Part shown: in pieces, positions 6,800 to 14,139 of the stretch | Position numbering within the stretch: position 1 is the stretch's first letter | How the letters are laid out: every line of letters starts with the position of its first letter | NCBI GenBank assembly: GCA_934462885.1 | Contig: CAKSJC010000006.1 | Coordinates: 1-18,895, forward strand | Direction: 5' to 3' | Source: an uncultured Eubacteriales bacterium | GTDB lineage: Bacteria > Bacillota > Clostridia > Oscillospirales > CAG-272 | Length of the DNA: 18,895 nucleotides | Made by a program: the position numbers and the translations under genes | The notes under the pieces: model-generated | What the model saw: the letters and a program-made list of their open reading frames with translations, nothing else | The model's database searches: none | What the model was told of the DNA's origin: nothing

Positions 6800-8509
6800 A
6801 TGAAAAGAAAATATAAAGTTCCGAATCATAAAAAAGTCGAACGCGTCTACACGCCCGTTTCAAATATCTCCGAATACATCGACGCGCTTGACGCTCACGG
6901 AGAACGCATCATGTTCGAATGGAAGGAAAACGGCGAACGCCGTGAAATGTCATATTCGGAATTCGCTTCTCTCAGCCGCGATTTTGCAAAAGGATTGCAG
7001 CGCCTTTTCGGCAAGGACGGAGACAGGCGTATCGCGGTAATCGGCGAGACTTCACCCTACTGGGTGATCGCGTACCTCGGAACTATCGCCTCGGGCAACG
7101 TTATTGTTCCCTTAGACAAAGAACTCGATCCTTCCGAAATGGCAAACTTTTTTGAGCTTGCCTCTATATCCGCAGTCATCTATTCGCACACTTTCGCCGA
7201 CGTTTTCCCGAAAATGCTTAAAGGGCACAAGTCGCTGAAAACTCTCATTCCGATGGAATCCTGCGACGCGTCGGGCGGCAAAAACACCGTCTCGTACAAC
7301 AAAATACTCTTGATGGGACGCGAATCGGGCGAGAATTTTACTCCGGATACGGATGCGGAAAAACTGCGCGAAATTCTCTTTACATCCGGAACCACCGGAA
7401 GCTCTAAGTGCGTAATGCTCTGTCAAAAAAATATTTTCTCCGTAGTCACCTCCGCGTGCGAAACGGTCGATTTCTGCGCCGACGACGTTTTGGTGTCCGT
7501 TCTTCCGCTCCACCACACCTATGAGCTTGCCTGCACGCTCGCCGCAAGCAATTACGGAGCAAAAACGTGCATTAACGATTCGCTGCGTCACGTAATAAAG
7601 AATTTCAAGGAATATCAGCCGACGGGTCTCGTTCTCGTTCCGCTGTTTGTCTCGACAATGTACAAAAAAATCCTCAGCGAAGCAAAGCGCTCCGGCAAGG
7701 ATAAAATACTGACAGCCGCCGCAAAGGTCGCTCACTATCTCAGTTTCGCCGGCATCGATATGAGCGAACACCTATTCAAAGATGTGCGCGACGCATTCGG
7801 CGGTCACCTTGAAAAGATAATCTGCGGCGGAGCGGCGCTCGATCCGCAGATGATAGAGCTTTTTGACAGCTTCGGAATATCCATCTACGAAGGATACGGC
7901 ATCACCGAATGCTCCCCTCTCGTAGCCGTAACTCCGTATTACAAAAGAAAATGCGGCTCTGTCGGAACGACGGTTCCGTGCTGTGAAACAAGAATAGAGG
8001 GAGTCTCAACAAACGAACAGGGATGGATAACCGGTGAAATACAGGTAAAAGGCGACAACGTTATGCTCGGCTATATGAACAACGAAGAAGCAAACAACGC
8101 CGCTTTCACCGACGACGGCTGGTTCAAAACCGGAGATATCGGATACAAAGACGACGGCGGCTATATCTTCATCACGGGACGTCAGAAATCCGTCATTGTT
8201 CTCGATAACGGAAAGAACGTATTCCCCGAAGAAATAGAAGAATACCTCGCAAAAATCGACGTTATCTGCGAATCTGTCGTGGTAGGCAGACGCGAAGACG
8301 ACGAGACAAAGCTCGTGGCGGTTATCTACCCCTCTTATCAGAAATATCCCGATCTCTCCGAGTCGGAAATACGCACCGAAATCCAAAAAGAGATAACCGC
8401 ATTAAACAAAAAGCTCCCCTCTTTCAAACAAATCCATAAGCTTGAGTTCCGTAAAACAGAGTTCGAAAAAACGACAACAAAAAAAATAAAACGCCATCTC
8501 GTAAAGTAA
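6800..8509 (+). CDS. AMP-dependent long-chain fatty acid-CoA ligase
   Basis: Activates a fatty acid with ATP to an acyl-AMP and then to acyl-CoA. It is 569 residues long. Domain order is that of the ANL superfamily: phosphate-binding loop TSGTTGSSK at 195-203, the LPLHHTYE block at 235-242, GGAALDP at 343-349, YGITECSP at 366-373, TGD at 444-446, GRQK at 460-463 at the hinge, and a small C-terminal domain ending in EKTTTKKIKR. K562 is in the place of the catalytic lysine, and the glycine that usually precedes it is replaced by lysine. The lack of a signal peptide points to a cytoplasmic or membrane-associated enzyme. GGAG lies 6 bases before the ATG. It probably shares the marR transcript. 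Chain length cannot be read from the sequence, and an acyl-ACP ligase role is possible. Confidence 0.88.
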   Translation: MKRKYKVPNHKKVERVYTPVSNISEYIDALDAHGERIMFEWKENGERREMSYSEFASLSRDFAKGLQRLFGKDGDRRIAVIGETSPYWVIAYLGTIASGNVIVPLDKELDPSEMANFFELASISAVIYSHTFADVFPKMLKGHKSLKTLIPMESCDASGGKNTVSYNKILLMGRESGENFTPDTDAEKLREILFTSGTTGSSKCVMLCQKNIFSVVTSACETVDFCADDVLVSVLPLHHTYELACTLAASNYGAKTCINDSLRHVIKNFKEYQPTGLVLVPLFVSTMYKKILSEAKRSGKDKILTAAAKVAHYLSFAGIDMSEHLFKDVRDAFGGHLEKIICGGAALDPQMIELFDSFGISIYEGYGITECSPLVAVTPYYKRKCGSVGTTVPCCETRIEGVSTNEQGWITGEIQVKGDNVMLGYMNNEEANNAAFTDDGWFKTGDIGYKDDGGYIFITGRQKSVIVLDNGKNVFPEEIEEYLAKIDVICESVVVGRREDDETKLVAVIYPSYQKYPDLSESEIRTEIQKEITALNKKLPSFKQIHKLEFRKTEFEKTTTKKIKRHLVK

Positions 8510-8581
8510 CTCGGAGACGCTTGTTTTTTGAAAATCCGACGATCTTTCTCTTGCTTTGGCAAACTTTTGCAAAAAATACCG

Positions 8582-8660
8582 CAGCGGTTCATCGTTATCG
8601 CCTTTTGGTTTGCACGTCGCTTACCGTTTCAGAGGCGTTTTCGGCGATCCGCTGTTTTTT
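8582..8660 (+). terminator. Possible bipartite-stem terminator after the acyl-CoA ligase gene
   Basis: CAGCGG (8582-8587) and ATCGCC (8597-8602) can pair with CCGCTG (8649-8654) and GGCGAT (8643-8648), leaving a 9-base bulge and a 40-base loop. Six T follow (8655-8660). It lies in the 319-base gap between the ligase stop and recA, a gap without a credible gene. A 10-base palindrome TTTACGTAAA also lies at 8674-8683. The large loop makes a simple terminator uncertain; a small structured RNA is an alternative. Confidence 0.4.
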
Positions 8661-8735
8661 CGCTCCGCTTCATTTTACGTAAACAAAAACCGACCCCGAC
8701 TCTCTCGAACAGATTGTGAATTTTCGGGTTAGGTA

Positions 8736-8764
8736 TTGATATTGGGGGGCGTTTGTTATATAAT
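8736..8764 (+). promoter_or_regulatory. Sigma-A promoter of recA
   Basis: TTGATA (8736-8741), 17-base spacer, TATAAT (8759-8764). The predicted start is near 8771, leaving a leader of about 58 bases. I see no good LexA box; the nearest is GAAAATTTGTTT at 8774-8785, which departs from the Gram-positive GAAC-N4-GTTC form in both half sites. Confidence 0.75.
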
Positions 8765-8828
8765 TGAAGAAAAGAAAATTTGTTTGTCTGAAAAAAGCGA
8801 ACTTTATCGAAAGGGATATCATTATATT

Positions 8829-9956
8829 ATGCCAAAAGCGACTGTAAAAAAAGCAACGAATACGGATATATCCGAACGCACGCCGGAAGAAAAGAAAAAA
8901 GCTCTCGAAACCGCAATAAGTCAGATAGAAAAGAATTTCGGAAAGGGTACTATCATCAAAATGGGCGAAAACCCTAAAATGAACGTATCCGCCGTATCTA
9001 CCGGTTCTATTTCTCTCGATATGGCTCTCGGAGTCGGCGGACTTCCCCGCGGACGTATAATTGAGGTTTACGGTCCGGAATCCTCCGGTAAAACCACACT
9101 CACACTCCACGCCATTGCGGAAGTGCAGAAAAAAGGCGGAGAAGCGGCGTTCATCGACGCGGAACACGCGCTCGACCCCGTTTACGCAAAAAATCTCGGA
9201 GTGGATATAGACAATCTTCTCGTTTCGCAGCCCGACTCGGGAGAACAGGCTCTCGAAATATGCGAAGCCCTTGTACGCTCCGGCGCAATCGACATCGTCG
9301 TTATCGACTCTGTCGCAGCCCTCGTTCCTCAGCAGGAAATCGACGGAGACATGGGAGCCGCTCACGTCGGATTACAGGCGCGTCTCATGTCGCAGGCTTT
9401 AAGAAAGCTCTCCGGCACTATTGCAAAAACCAACTGCATCGTTATCTTTATTAACCAGCTGCGCGAAAAAGTCGGAGTCATGTACGGAAATCCCGAAACA
9501 ACTCCCGGCGGACGCGCGCTTAAGTTCTATTCGTCCGTCAGAATCGAAATAAGAAAAACCGAATCCCTTAAAGACGGAAGCGACGTTTACGGAAACCGCG
9601 TAAAATGCAAGGTTGTTAAAAATAAAGTCGCACCTCCGTTCAAAACGGCGGAATTCGATATTCTGTACGGCACGGGTATTTCAAAAACAAGCGAAATCAT
9701 CGAAATGGCGACAGAACTCGGCATTATCGAAAAAAGCGGAGCCTGGTTCTCTTACGAGGGAAACCGTCTCGGTCAGGGAAGAGACAACACAAGAAAATTT
9801 ATCGAAAACGACCCGGCGCTCGAAGCAGAGCTTGAAGCTAAAATCAAGGAAAAAGGCTCCGCTCCCGATATGGAAAGAGATCCTCTTGCGGACGATCTCG
9901 ACGAGGATTCGGCGGAGCTTGACATCCGCCTGCTCGATCTCGGAGACGACGAATAA
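8829..9956 (+). CDS. recA: RecA recombinase
   Basis: DNA strand exchange protein and SOS co-protease. It is 375 residues long from the ATG at 8829, with AAGGG 13 bases upstream; the in-frame codon at 8736 lies inside the promoter and is rejected. Seen: the N-terminal helix KKKALETAISQIEKNFGKG, Walker A GPESSGKT at 82-89, the VIDSVAAL Walker B region, the L1/L2 area ending INQLREKVGVMYGNPETTPGG, and an acidic C-terminal tail (repeated Asp/Glu over the last 25 residues), all typical. It has its own promoter. recF and recX follow in the same direction after 216 bases of non-coding sequence. Confidence 0.99.
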   Translation: MPKATVKKATNTDISERTPEEKKKALETAISQIEKNFGKGTIIKMGENPKMNVSAVSTGSISLDMALGVGGLPRGRIIEVYGPESSGKTTLTLHAIAEVQKKGGEAAFIDAEHALDPVYAKNLGVDIDNLLVSQPDSGEQALEICEALVRSGAIDIVVIDSVAALVPQQEIDGDMGAAHVGLQARLMSQALRKLSGTIAKTNCIVIFINQLREKVGVMYGNPETTPGGRALKFYSSVRIEIRKTESLKDGSDVYGNRVKCKVVKNKVAPPFKTAEFDILYGTGISKTSEIIEMATELGIIEKSGAWFSYEGNRLGQGRDNTRKFIENDPALEAELEAKIKEKGSAPDMERDPLADDLDEDSAELDIRLLDLGDDE

Positions 9957-10149
9957 CAAAAGCTTTCCCCCTCCCCCTCGAACCGCCGCGGCACCCTCTT
10001 TCCGCATCAAATAAGCCGTGTCGAGGACAGGCGCGGAGCATGCCGAGGAAAGATGAGATTTATGTCGCGGACAGGCGTGCTTTTGCGCGTCCGAGAACTT
10101 GTCAGGCTCCGCCGCCCTCGGGGGCAAATTTTATATCAGTTCATATTGT

Positions 10150-10189
10150 AAAATGAAAGTATCAAAATCAAAATGAAAGTATCACGAGC
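10150..10189 (+). repeat. 20-base tandem duplication of the recF start region
   Basis: Two adjacent 20-base units, 10150-10169 and 10170-10189, share their first 15 bases AAAATGAAAGTATCA. The duplication therefore copies the start codon and the next codons of recF, 20 bases upstream and in a different frame. Confidence 0.85.
10153..10176 (+). CDS. Possible seven-codon leader ORF overlapping the recF start
   Basis: ATG at 10153 opens a frame that encodes MKVSKSK and stops at TGA 10174-10176, which overlaps the recF ATG at 10173-10175 as ATGA. It arises from the 20-base duplication. Neither this ATG nor the recF ATG has a visible Shine-Dalgarno sequence, so the ATGA overlap could couple translation of recF to the mini-ORF. 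Whether it is translated cannot be told from the sequence; it may be only a duplication scar. Confidence 0.3.
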   Translation: MKVSKSK

Positions 10190-11408
10190 CTTTTTCCGTG
10201 ACTGGAGAAATATCGAAAACTGCTCTGTGGAGTTTAAGCCCGGAATTAACGTGCTGTGGGGCATGAACGCTCAGGGAAAATCGAATATCCTTGAGGGGAT
10301 ATATTTCTTCGCGCGCGGCCGCTCCTTCAGAGGAGCACGGGAAAGCGAGCTGATCCGCTTCGGATGCGATACGGCGCTTTCTCATATCGATTTCCGCCGC
10401 GACGGATACGAAAACGACACATCCCTTGAAGTGACGATCTCAAAAAACGGCAAAAAACGTATCACGAGAAACGCCGCTCCCCTTTCGTCTCCCGCAGAAA
10501 TGATGGGAAGCTTCCGCGCCGTTCTCTTCTGCCCCTCGAATCTCTCCATGGTGTGCGCGGGTCCTGCCGAAAGACGGACTTTCCTCGACATCGCGCTCTC
10601 TCAGCTCTCGGAAACGTATCTGACATATTTGAGGCGATACATGAAGGTTCTCAGAGAAAGAAACTCCATGATAAAATCGGTGGCGTCGGACGGCTACAAG
10701 CCTTCCCCCGAAGAATGGGAGGTATACGCCTCTCAGCTCGCGGATTACGGAACGAATATCGCCGCTTTTCGCTCGGATTATGTCTCAAGACTCGATCTGT
10801 ACGTAAAAGAATATTTCGCCGATATGACAAGCGGCTCGGAAACACCGAAGCTCTCGTACTCGTCTCACGCCGCATACGAAGGCATGCCCCGTCCTCTCGC
10901 CGCATTCGCCGATCCTTCCGATAAATCAAAGCTGTACGAAAAGCTCATCTCAAACACGGAACGCGAATGCGCCGCCGGAGCCACTCTTTTCGGAATACAC
11001 AAGGACGACATAAACATCACCCTGAACCAAAAAGAAGCAAAGCTCTTCGCCTCTCAGGGGCAGCAACGCAGCATCGTTCTCTCAATGAAGCTTGCAGAAG
11101 CAAAATGCTCGAAGGAAATCGGGGGAGAGTATCCCGTTATCCTCCTCGACGACGTTTTTTCCGAACTTGACGAAAACAGGCGACGCTTTGTTCTCGACAT
11201 CCTTTCGGAAGAATCGGACGACCGATCCCCCGCCCGGACATACGGAAAGGAAAACGCCCGGACATACGGAGAGGCACCGTGCGGCGAAAAACAAAAGTTA
11301 AAAGAAGAACTCCAGATAATCGTTACCTCCTGCGAACCGGATGTTATCGGACGCGGCGACGGTATCGTCAATTTCAAAAATATAAAAGAAGGACGGGTGA
11401 TCGGATAA
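10173..11408 (+). CDS. recF: RecF, recombination mediator ATPase, with a C-terminal insertion
   Basis: SMC-like ATPase that works with RecO and RecR to load RecA at single-strand gaps. It is 411 residues; most RecF proteins have about 360-375. Seen: N-terminal FRDWRNIENCSVEFKPGINVLWG, Walker A GMNAQGKS at 30-37, ABC signature SQGQQRS at 294-300, and Walker B VILLDDVFSELD at 322-333. The switch strand QIIVTSCEPD (381-390) is separated from Walker B by an extra segment of about 30 residues (346-378) that contains an 8-residue repeat, ARTYGKEN then ARTYGEAP. All catalytic motifs remain, so it is probably active. The recA-recF-recX order differs from the common dnaA-dnaN-recF-gyrB setting. No ribosome binding site is visible. 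Confidence 0.95.
   Translation: MKVSRAFFRDWRNIENCSVEFKPGINVLWGMNAQGKSNILEGIYFFARGRSFRGARESELIRFGCDTALSHIDFRRDGYENDTSLEVTISKNGKKRITRNAAPLSSPAEMMGSFRAVLFCPSNLSMVCAGPAERRTFLDIALSQLSETYLTYLRRYMKVLRERNSMIKSVASDGYKPSPEEWEVYASQLADYGTNIAAFRSDYVSRLDLYVKEYFADMTSGSETPKLSYSSHAAYEGMPRPLAAFADPSDKSKLYEKLISNTERECAAGATLFGIHKDDINITLNQKEAKLFASQGQQRSIVLSMKLAEAKCSKEIGGEYPVILLDDVFSELDENRRRFVLDILSEESDDRSPARTYGKENARTYGEAPCGEKQKLKEELQIIVTSCEPDVIGRGDGIVNFKNIKEGRVIG
11231..11274 (+). repeat. Tandem 24-base repeat inside recF
   Basis: The 20-base segments at 11231-11250 and 11255-11274 (CGCCCGGACATACGGARAGG) differ at one base and have a 24-base period, so the reading frame is kept. They encode the ARTYGKEN/ARTYGEAP repeat in the insertion between Walker B and the switch strand. 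Confidence 0.85.
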
Positions 11409-11456
11409 CTCCGCCGTTCTCCGGTTACACGGACGACGTGATAATAAAACAACGGC

Positions 11457-12098
11457 ATGATAATAAAAAGTATTAAAGATCTTTCGGAAACCTCCGGAAG
11501 CGTTTGCGTTACCGTGGGGAATGAAAACGGTGAGGAAAGCTTTTTTCTCTCTCTCGGCGAATGGAAAAGAATCTCAAAAAAGCCGGGGTGCGCACCGCGA
11601 GAGCTTTGCGAAGTCTCTCCGGAGTTATACGATCTCATTTCCGAAGGAGCAAAAAAAACCGCCGCCCTGCGTTCGGGAGCGGCTGTTCTCTCCATGGGCG
11701 ACAAAAGCAAACGGGAGCTTATAAAAAAACTCGTTATGCGCGGAACAAAGCGCAAATACGCCGAATACGCGGCTGATTTTCTCGAAAAAAAAGGATATCT
11801 CAACGAAGCCGATCAAGCCGAACGCGCCGCCCGCTCACTCGTGCGCGGAAAGCATTACGGAAAACGGCGAGTCGCGTCTTATCTCGCATCGCACGGCTAC
11901 CCGCCTGAAACGGTCTCGACAGCCGTCTGTTCGGTCGACGATGAAGAATATCGCCTCGCTTTATCGTATAACATAAAAAAGAAGTTTATGTTCATACTCG
12001 GTCCCGAATGCTCGGCGGACCAAAGAAAAAAAGCCGTCGCAGCGCTTATGCGGCTCGGATTTTCATACGACGAAATAAAAAACGCTCTCAAAAAATAA
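11457..12098 (+). CDS. recX: RecX regulatory protein
   Basis: Binds RecA filaments and limits recombinase activity. It is 213 residues. The RecX core is helical and starts near residue 75: DKSKRELIKKLVMRG, then AADFLEKKGYLNEADQAERAARSLVRGKHYGKRRVASYLASHGYP, matching the three-helix repeats of the family, with a final repeat ending FSYDEIKNALKK. The first 70 residues form an N-terminal extension also found in other clostridial RecX proteins (recalled, not checked). The start at 11457 has no clear ribosome binding site. It lies 48 bases after recF, probably on the same transcript. The nearby recA supports the assignment. Confidence 0.88.
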   Translation: MIIKSIKDLSETSGSVCVTVGNENGEESFFLSLGEWKRISKKPGCAPRELCEVSPELYDLISEGAKKTAALRSGAAVLSMGDKSKRELIKKLVMRGTKRKYAEYAADFLEKKGYLNEADQAERAARSLVRGKHYGKRRVASYLASHGYPPETVSTAVCSVDDEEYRLALSYNIKKKFMFILGPECSADQRKKAVAALMRLGFSYDEIKNALKK

Positions 12099-12167
12099 AA
12101 AACCTGACAACAAATTCCCGCAAAACGCGGTCTGTATACTATAATTCATTCTTAAAGGAAACAAAAT

Positions 12168-13538
12168 ATGGCAAAAGTCGGATTTATATCTCTCGGATGT
12201 TCAAAAAATCTCTGCGATACGGAAGTAATGCTTCATCACCTTGCGGACGCAGGATTTGAGATAACTCCCGAGGAAAGCGACGCTGACGTAGTGATCGTGA
12301 ACACCTGCGCCTTTATCGAAAGCGCAAAAAAAGAATCTATTGACAATATTATAGATTTGGGCTGGCTGAAAAAACACCACAAGTTAAAAGGAATAGTCGT
12401 TACGGGATGTCTTGCAGAACGTTACCGCGAACAGATACTTTCAGAGCTTCCCGAAGTTGACGCGGTTCTCGGAGTCGGCGGCATACACAAGATAGCGGAC
12501 GCCGTTGATTCCGTACTGAAAAACGCGCACGGCGCGAATAAGACTCCGAAAGAATCTAAGTTCATGTGCTTCGACGATAAGGAAAGCTCCGTAATCGGCG
12601 GCGAACGAATCGTGACGACGGGAGACTCCATGGCGTACCTCAAAATAGCCGAGGGCTGCTCAAACAAATGCACATACTGCGCTATACCGAACATCAGAGG
12701 AAAAATGAGAAGCCGCACAATGCGCGAAATCATTGAAGAGGCAACCTCGCTTGACGCTTTGGGTATAAAGGAGCTTAACATTATCGCTCAGGATACCTCC
12801 GCTTACGGTATCGACCTTTACGGAAAATACGCGCTTCCGGAGCTTCTGCGCGGTATCTGCGACGCAACCGATATCCCGTGGATACGTCTCCTTTACTGCT
12901 ATCCCGACAAAATAACGGACGAGCTTGTCGCGGAAATACGCGATAATCCGAGAATCGTTAAATATATCGACATACCGATCCAGCATATTTCCGATACCGT
13001 TCTTCGCCGAATGAACCGTCACGGCGGATCCGACGTTATAAAAGATGCCGTTGCAAAATTACGGCGCGAGGTTCCCGGAATAGTTCTGCGTTCAACAGCG
13101 ATAGTAGGCTTTCCCGGCGAAACCGACGAGGACTTCAGACAGCTCTGCGAATTCGTCAAAGAAGCAAAATTCGAACGCTTCGGCGCGTTTACTTATTCAC
13201 GCGAGGAGGACACTCCCGCTTACGGCTTCGACGGTCAGATCGACGAGCAGGTTAAGCAGGACAGATATGACATCGTGATGCAAGCCGCTCTTTCCGTGAG
13301 CGAAAAATACAACAAGTCGCGTCTCGGCAAGACTTACCGCGTACTCTGCGAGGGCTACGACCCCGTAGCCGAGTCGCACTACGGCAGAAGCTATGCGGAA
13401 GCGGCGGATATCGACGGCAAAATATGGTTTACGACAGACCGTCCCGAGCTCCGTATCGCCGAGGGCGAGATGATCGACGTAAAAATCACAGACTCGATGG
13501 ATTACGATCTCGTCGGACGTGCGACAATCAACATATGA
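12168..13538 (+). CDS. rimO: RimO, ribosomal protein S12 methylthiotransferase
   Basis: Radical SAM enzyme that adds a methylthio group to an aspartate of ribosomal protein uS12. It is 456 residues. Seen: an N-terminal UPF0004 domain with the auxiliary cluster cysteines C11, C47 and C81, the radical SAM motif CSNKCTYC (C164, C168, C171), the DTSAYGIDLYG segment, a CYPDKI strand and a C-terminal TRAM domain from about residue 385. The GCSKN start and the IAEGCSNKC and QDTSAYG stretches fit RimO better than MiaB. AAAGGA lies 7 bases before the ATG. The 69-base gap from recX contains TATACT and TATAAT at 12135-12145 but no convincing -35 box, so a separate promoter is possible. It is followed after 22 bases by pgsA. 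Confidence 0.96.
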   Translation: MAKVGFISLGCSKNLCDTEVMLHHLADAGFEITPEESDADVVIVNTCAFIESAKKESIDNIIDLGWLKKHHKLKGIVVTGCLAERYREQILSELPEVDAVLGVGGIHKIADAVDSVLKNAHGANKTPKESKFMCFDDKESSVIGGERIVTTGDSMAYLKIAEGCSNKCTYCAIPNIRGKMRSRTMREIIEEATSLDALGIKELNIIAQDTSAYGIDLYGKYALPELLRGICDATDIPWIRLLYCYPDKITDELVAEIRDNPRIVKYIDIPIQHISDTVLRRMNRHGGSDVIKDAVAKLRREVPGIVLRSTAIVGFPGETDEDFRQLCEFVKEAKFERFGAFTYSREEDTPAYGFDGQIDEQVKQDRYDIVMQAALSVSEKYNKSRLGKTYRVLCEGYDPVAESHYGRSYAEAADIDGKIWFTTDRPELRIAEGEMIDVKITDSMDYDLVGRATINI

Positions 13539-13560
13539 AAGCCAGAATGGGGTAAAAACA

Positions 13561-14139
13561 ATGAATCTTCCGAACAAACTTACAATTTTCAGGATCATAA
13601 TGGTTCCCGTGTTTCTTTTCCTTCTTTGCGTTCCTCTTCCGATCTCGGATACGGCTGTCCGTATAATCACGGCGGCGGTTTTTGCGCTGACCTCCCTTAC
13701 GGACATGATCGACGGGAAAATCGCGAGAAAATATAATCTCATCACGGATTTCGGCAAATTTATGGATCCTCTCGCAGACAAATTCCTTGTTATATCCGCT
13801 ATGCTCGGCATAATAGTCCGCTTCGACTATATTCGCCCCGTATTCGTATGGGCGGCGGCTATCGTTATATTCCGCGAGTTCGCCGTAACCTCCCTCAGAC
13901 TCGTTGCGGCAAGCAAATCGGGACTTGTTATTGCGGCGGCATGGCTCGGAAAAGTCAAGACAACCTCTCAGATGATTTGTATCGTAACCATCCTTCTTGA
14001 ACCGCTCATCCCGTTTGCCCCGTTTACCGAATGGCACATACTTTCGTACATCACAACCGCCGTCATGGCGTTTATGACTCTTTGGTCGGGGCTTGACTAT
14101 CTGAAAAAATACAGCCCTTATATAGGAACGACAAAATGA
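13561..14139 (+). CDS. pgsA: CDP-diacylglycerol-glycerol-3-phosphate 3-phosphatidyltransferase
   Basis: Integral membrane enzyme that makes phosphatidylglycerophosphate, the committed step to phosphatidylglycerol and cardiolipin. It is 192 residues. The CDP-alcohol phosphotransferase signature is complete: D48, D51-G52, A55-R56, G65, D69 and D73 with the standard spacing. Several hydrophobic segments are visible, near residues 9-28, 31-47, 73-85, 92-105, 114-140 and 155-175. The start at 13561 is chosen over the in-frame 13519 because GGGG lies 7-10 bases before it and MNLPNKLTIFRI is the usual family start. The stop overlaps the start of the glycosylase gene by four bases (ATGA). Confidence 0.95.
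   Translation: MNLPNKLTIFRIIMVPVFLFLLCVPLPISDTAVRIITAAVFALTSLTDMIDGKIARKYNLITDFGKFMDPLADKFLVISAMLGIIVRFDYIRPVFVWAAAIVIFREFAVTSLRLVAASKSGLVIAAAWLGKVKTTSQMICIVTILLEPLIPFAPFTEWHILSYITTAVMAFMTLWSGLDYLKKYSPYIGTTK

Noticed and set aside
7112..7771. 219-codon open frame on the minus strand opposite the acyl-CoA ligase gene
   Set aside because: It has no ribosome binding site or recognisable domain and is a shadow of the ligase gene.
8706..8720. CGAACAGATTGTGAA as a LexA (SOS) box before recA
   Set aside because: Only the left half matches the Gram-positive CGAAC-N4-GTTCG form; the right half does not.
8774..8785. GAAAATTTGTTT as a LexA box just after the recA -10 box
   Set aside because: The position is right, but the key C/G bases of both half sites are missing; it is too weak to list as a site.
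8670..9365. 231-codon open frame on the minus strand opposite recA
   Set aside because: It lies over the recA promoter and coding sequence, resembles no family, and is explained by recA codon use.
10114..10136. GCCCTCGGGGGC followed by AAATTTTAT as a recA terminator
   Set aside because: The stem is only four bases, the loop is tight, and the T-run is short and interrupted by AAA.
11054..11803. 249-codon open frame on the minus strand across recF and recX
   Set aside because: It crosses two well-supported genes and has a low-complexity Ser/Arg/Phe-rich translation typical of an antisense shadow.
12104..12145. CTGACA with TATACT or TATAAT as a rimO promoter
   Set aside because: The spacing is 25 or more bases, well outside the sigma-A range, and no better -35 box was found.
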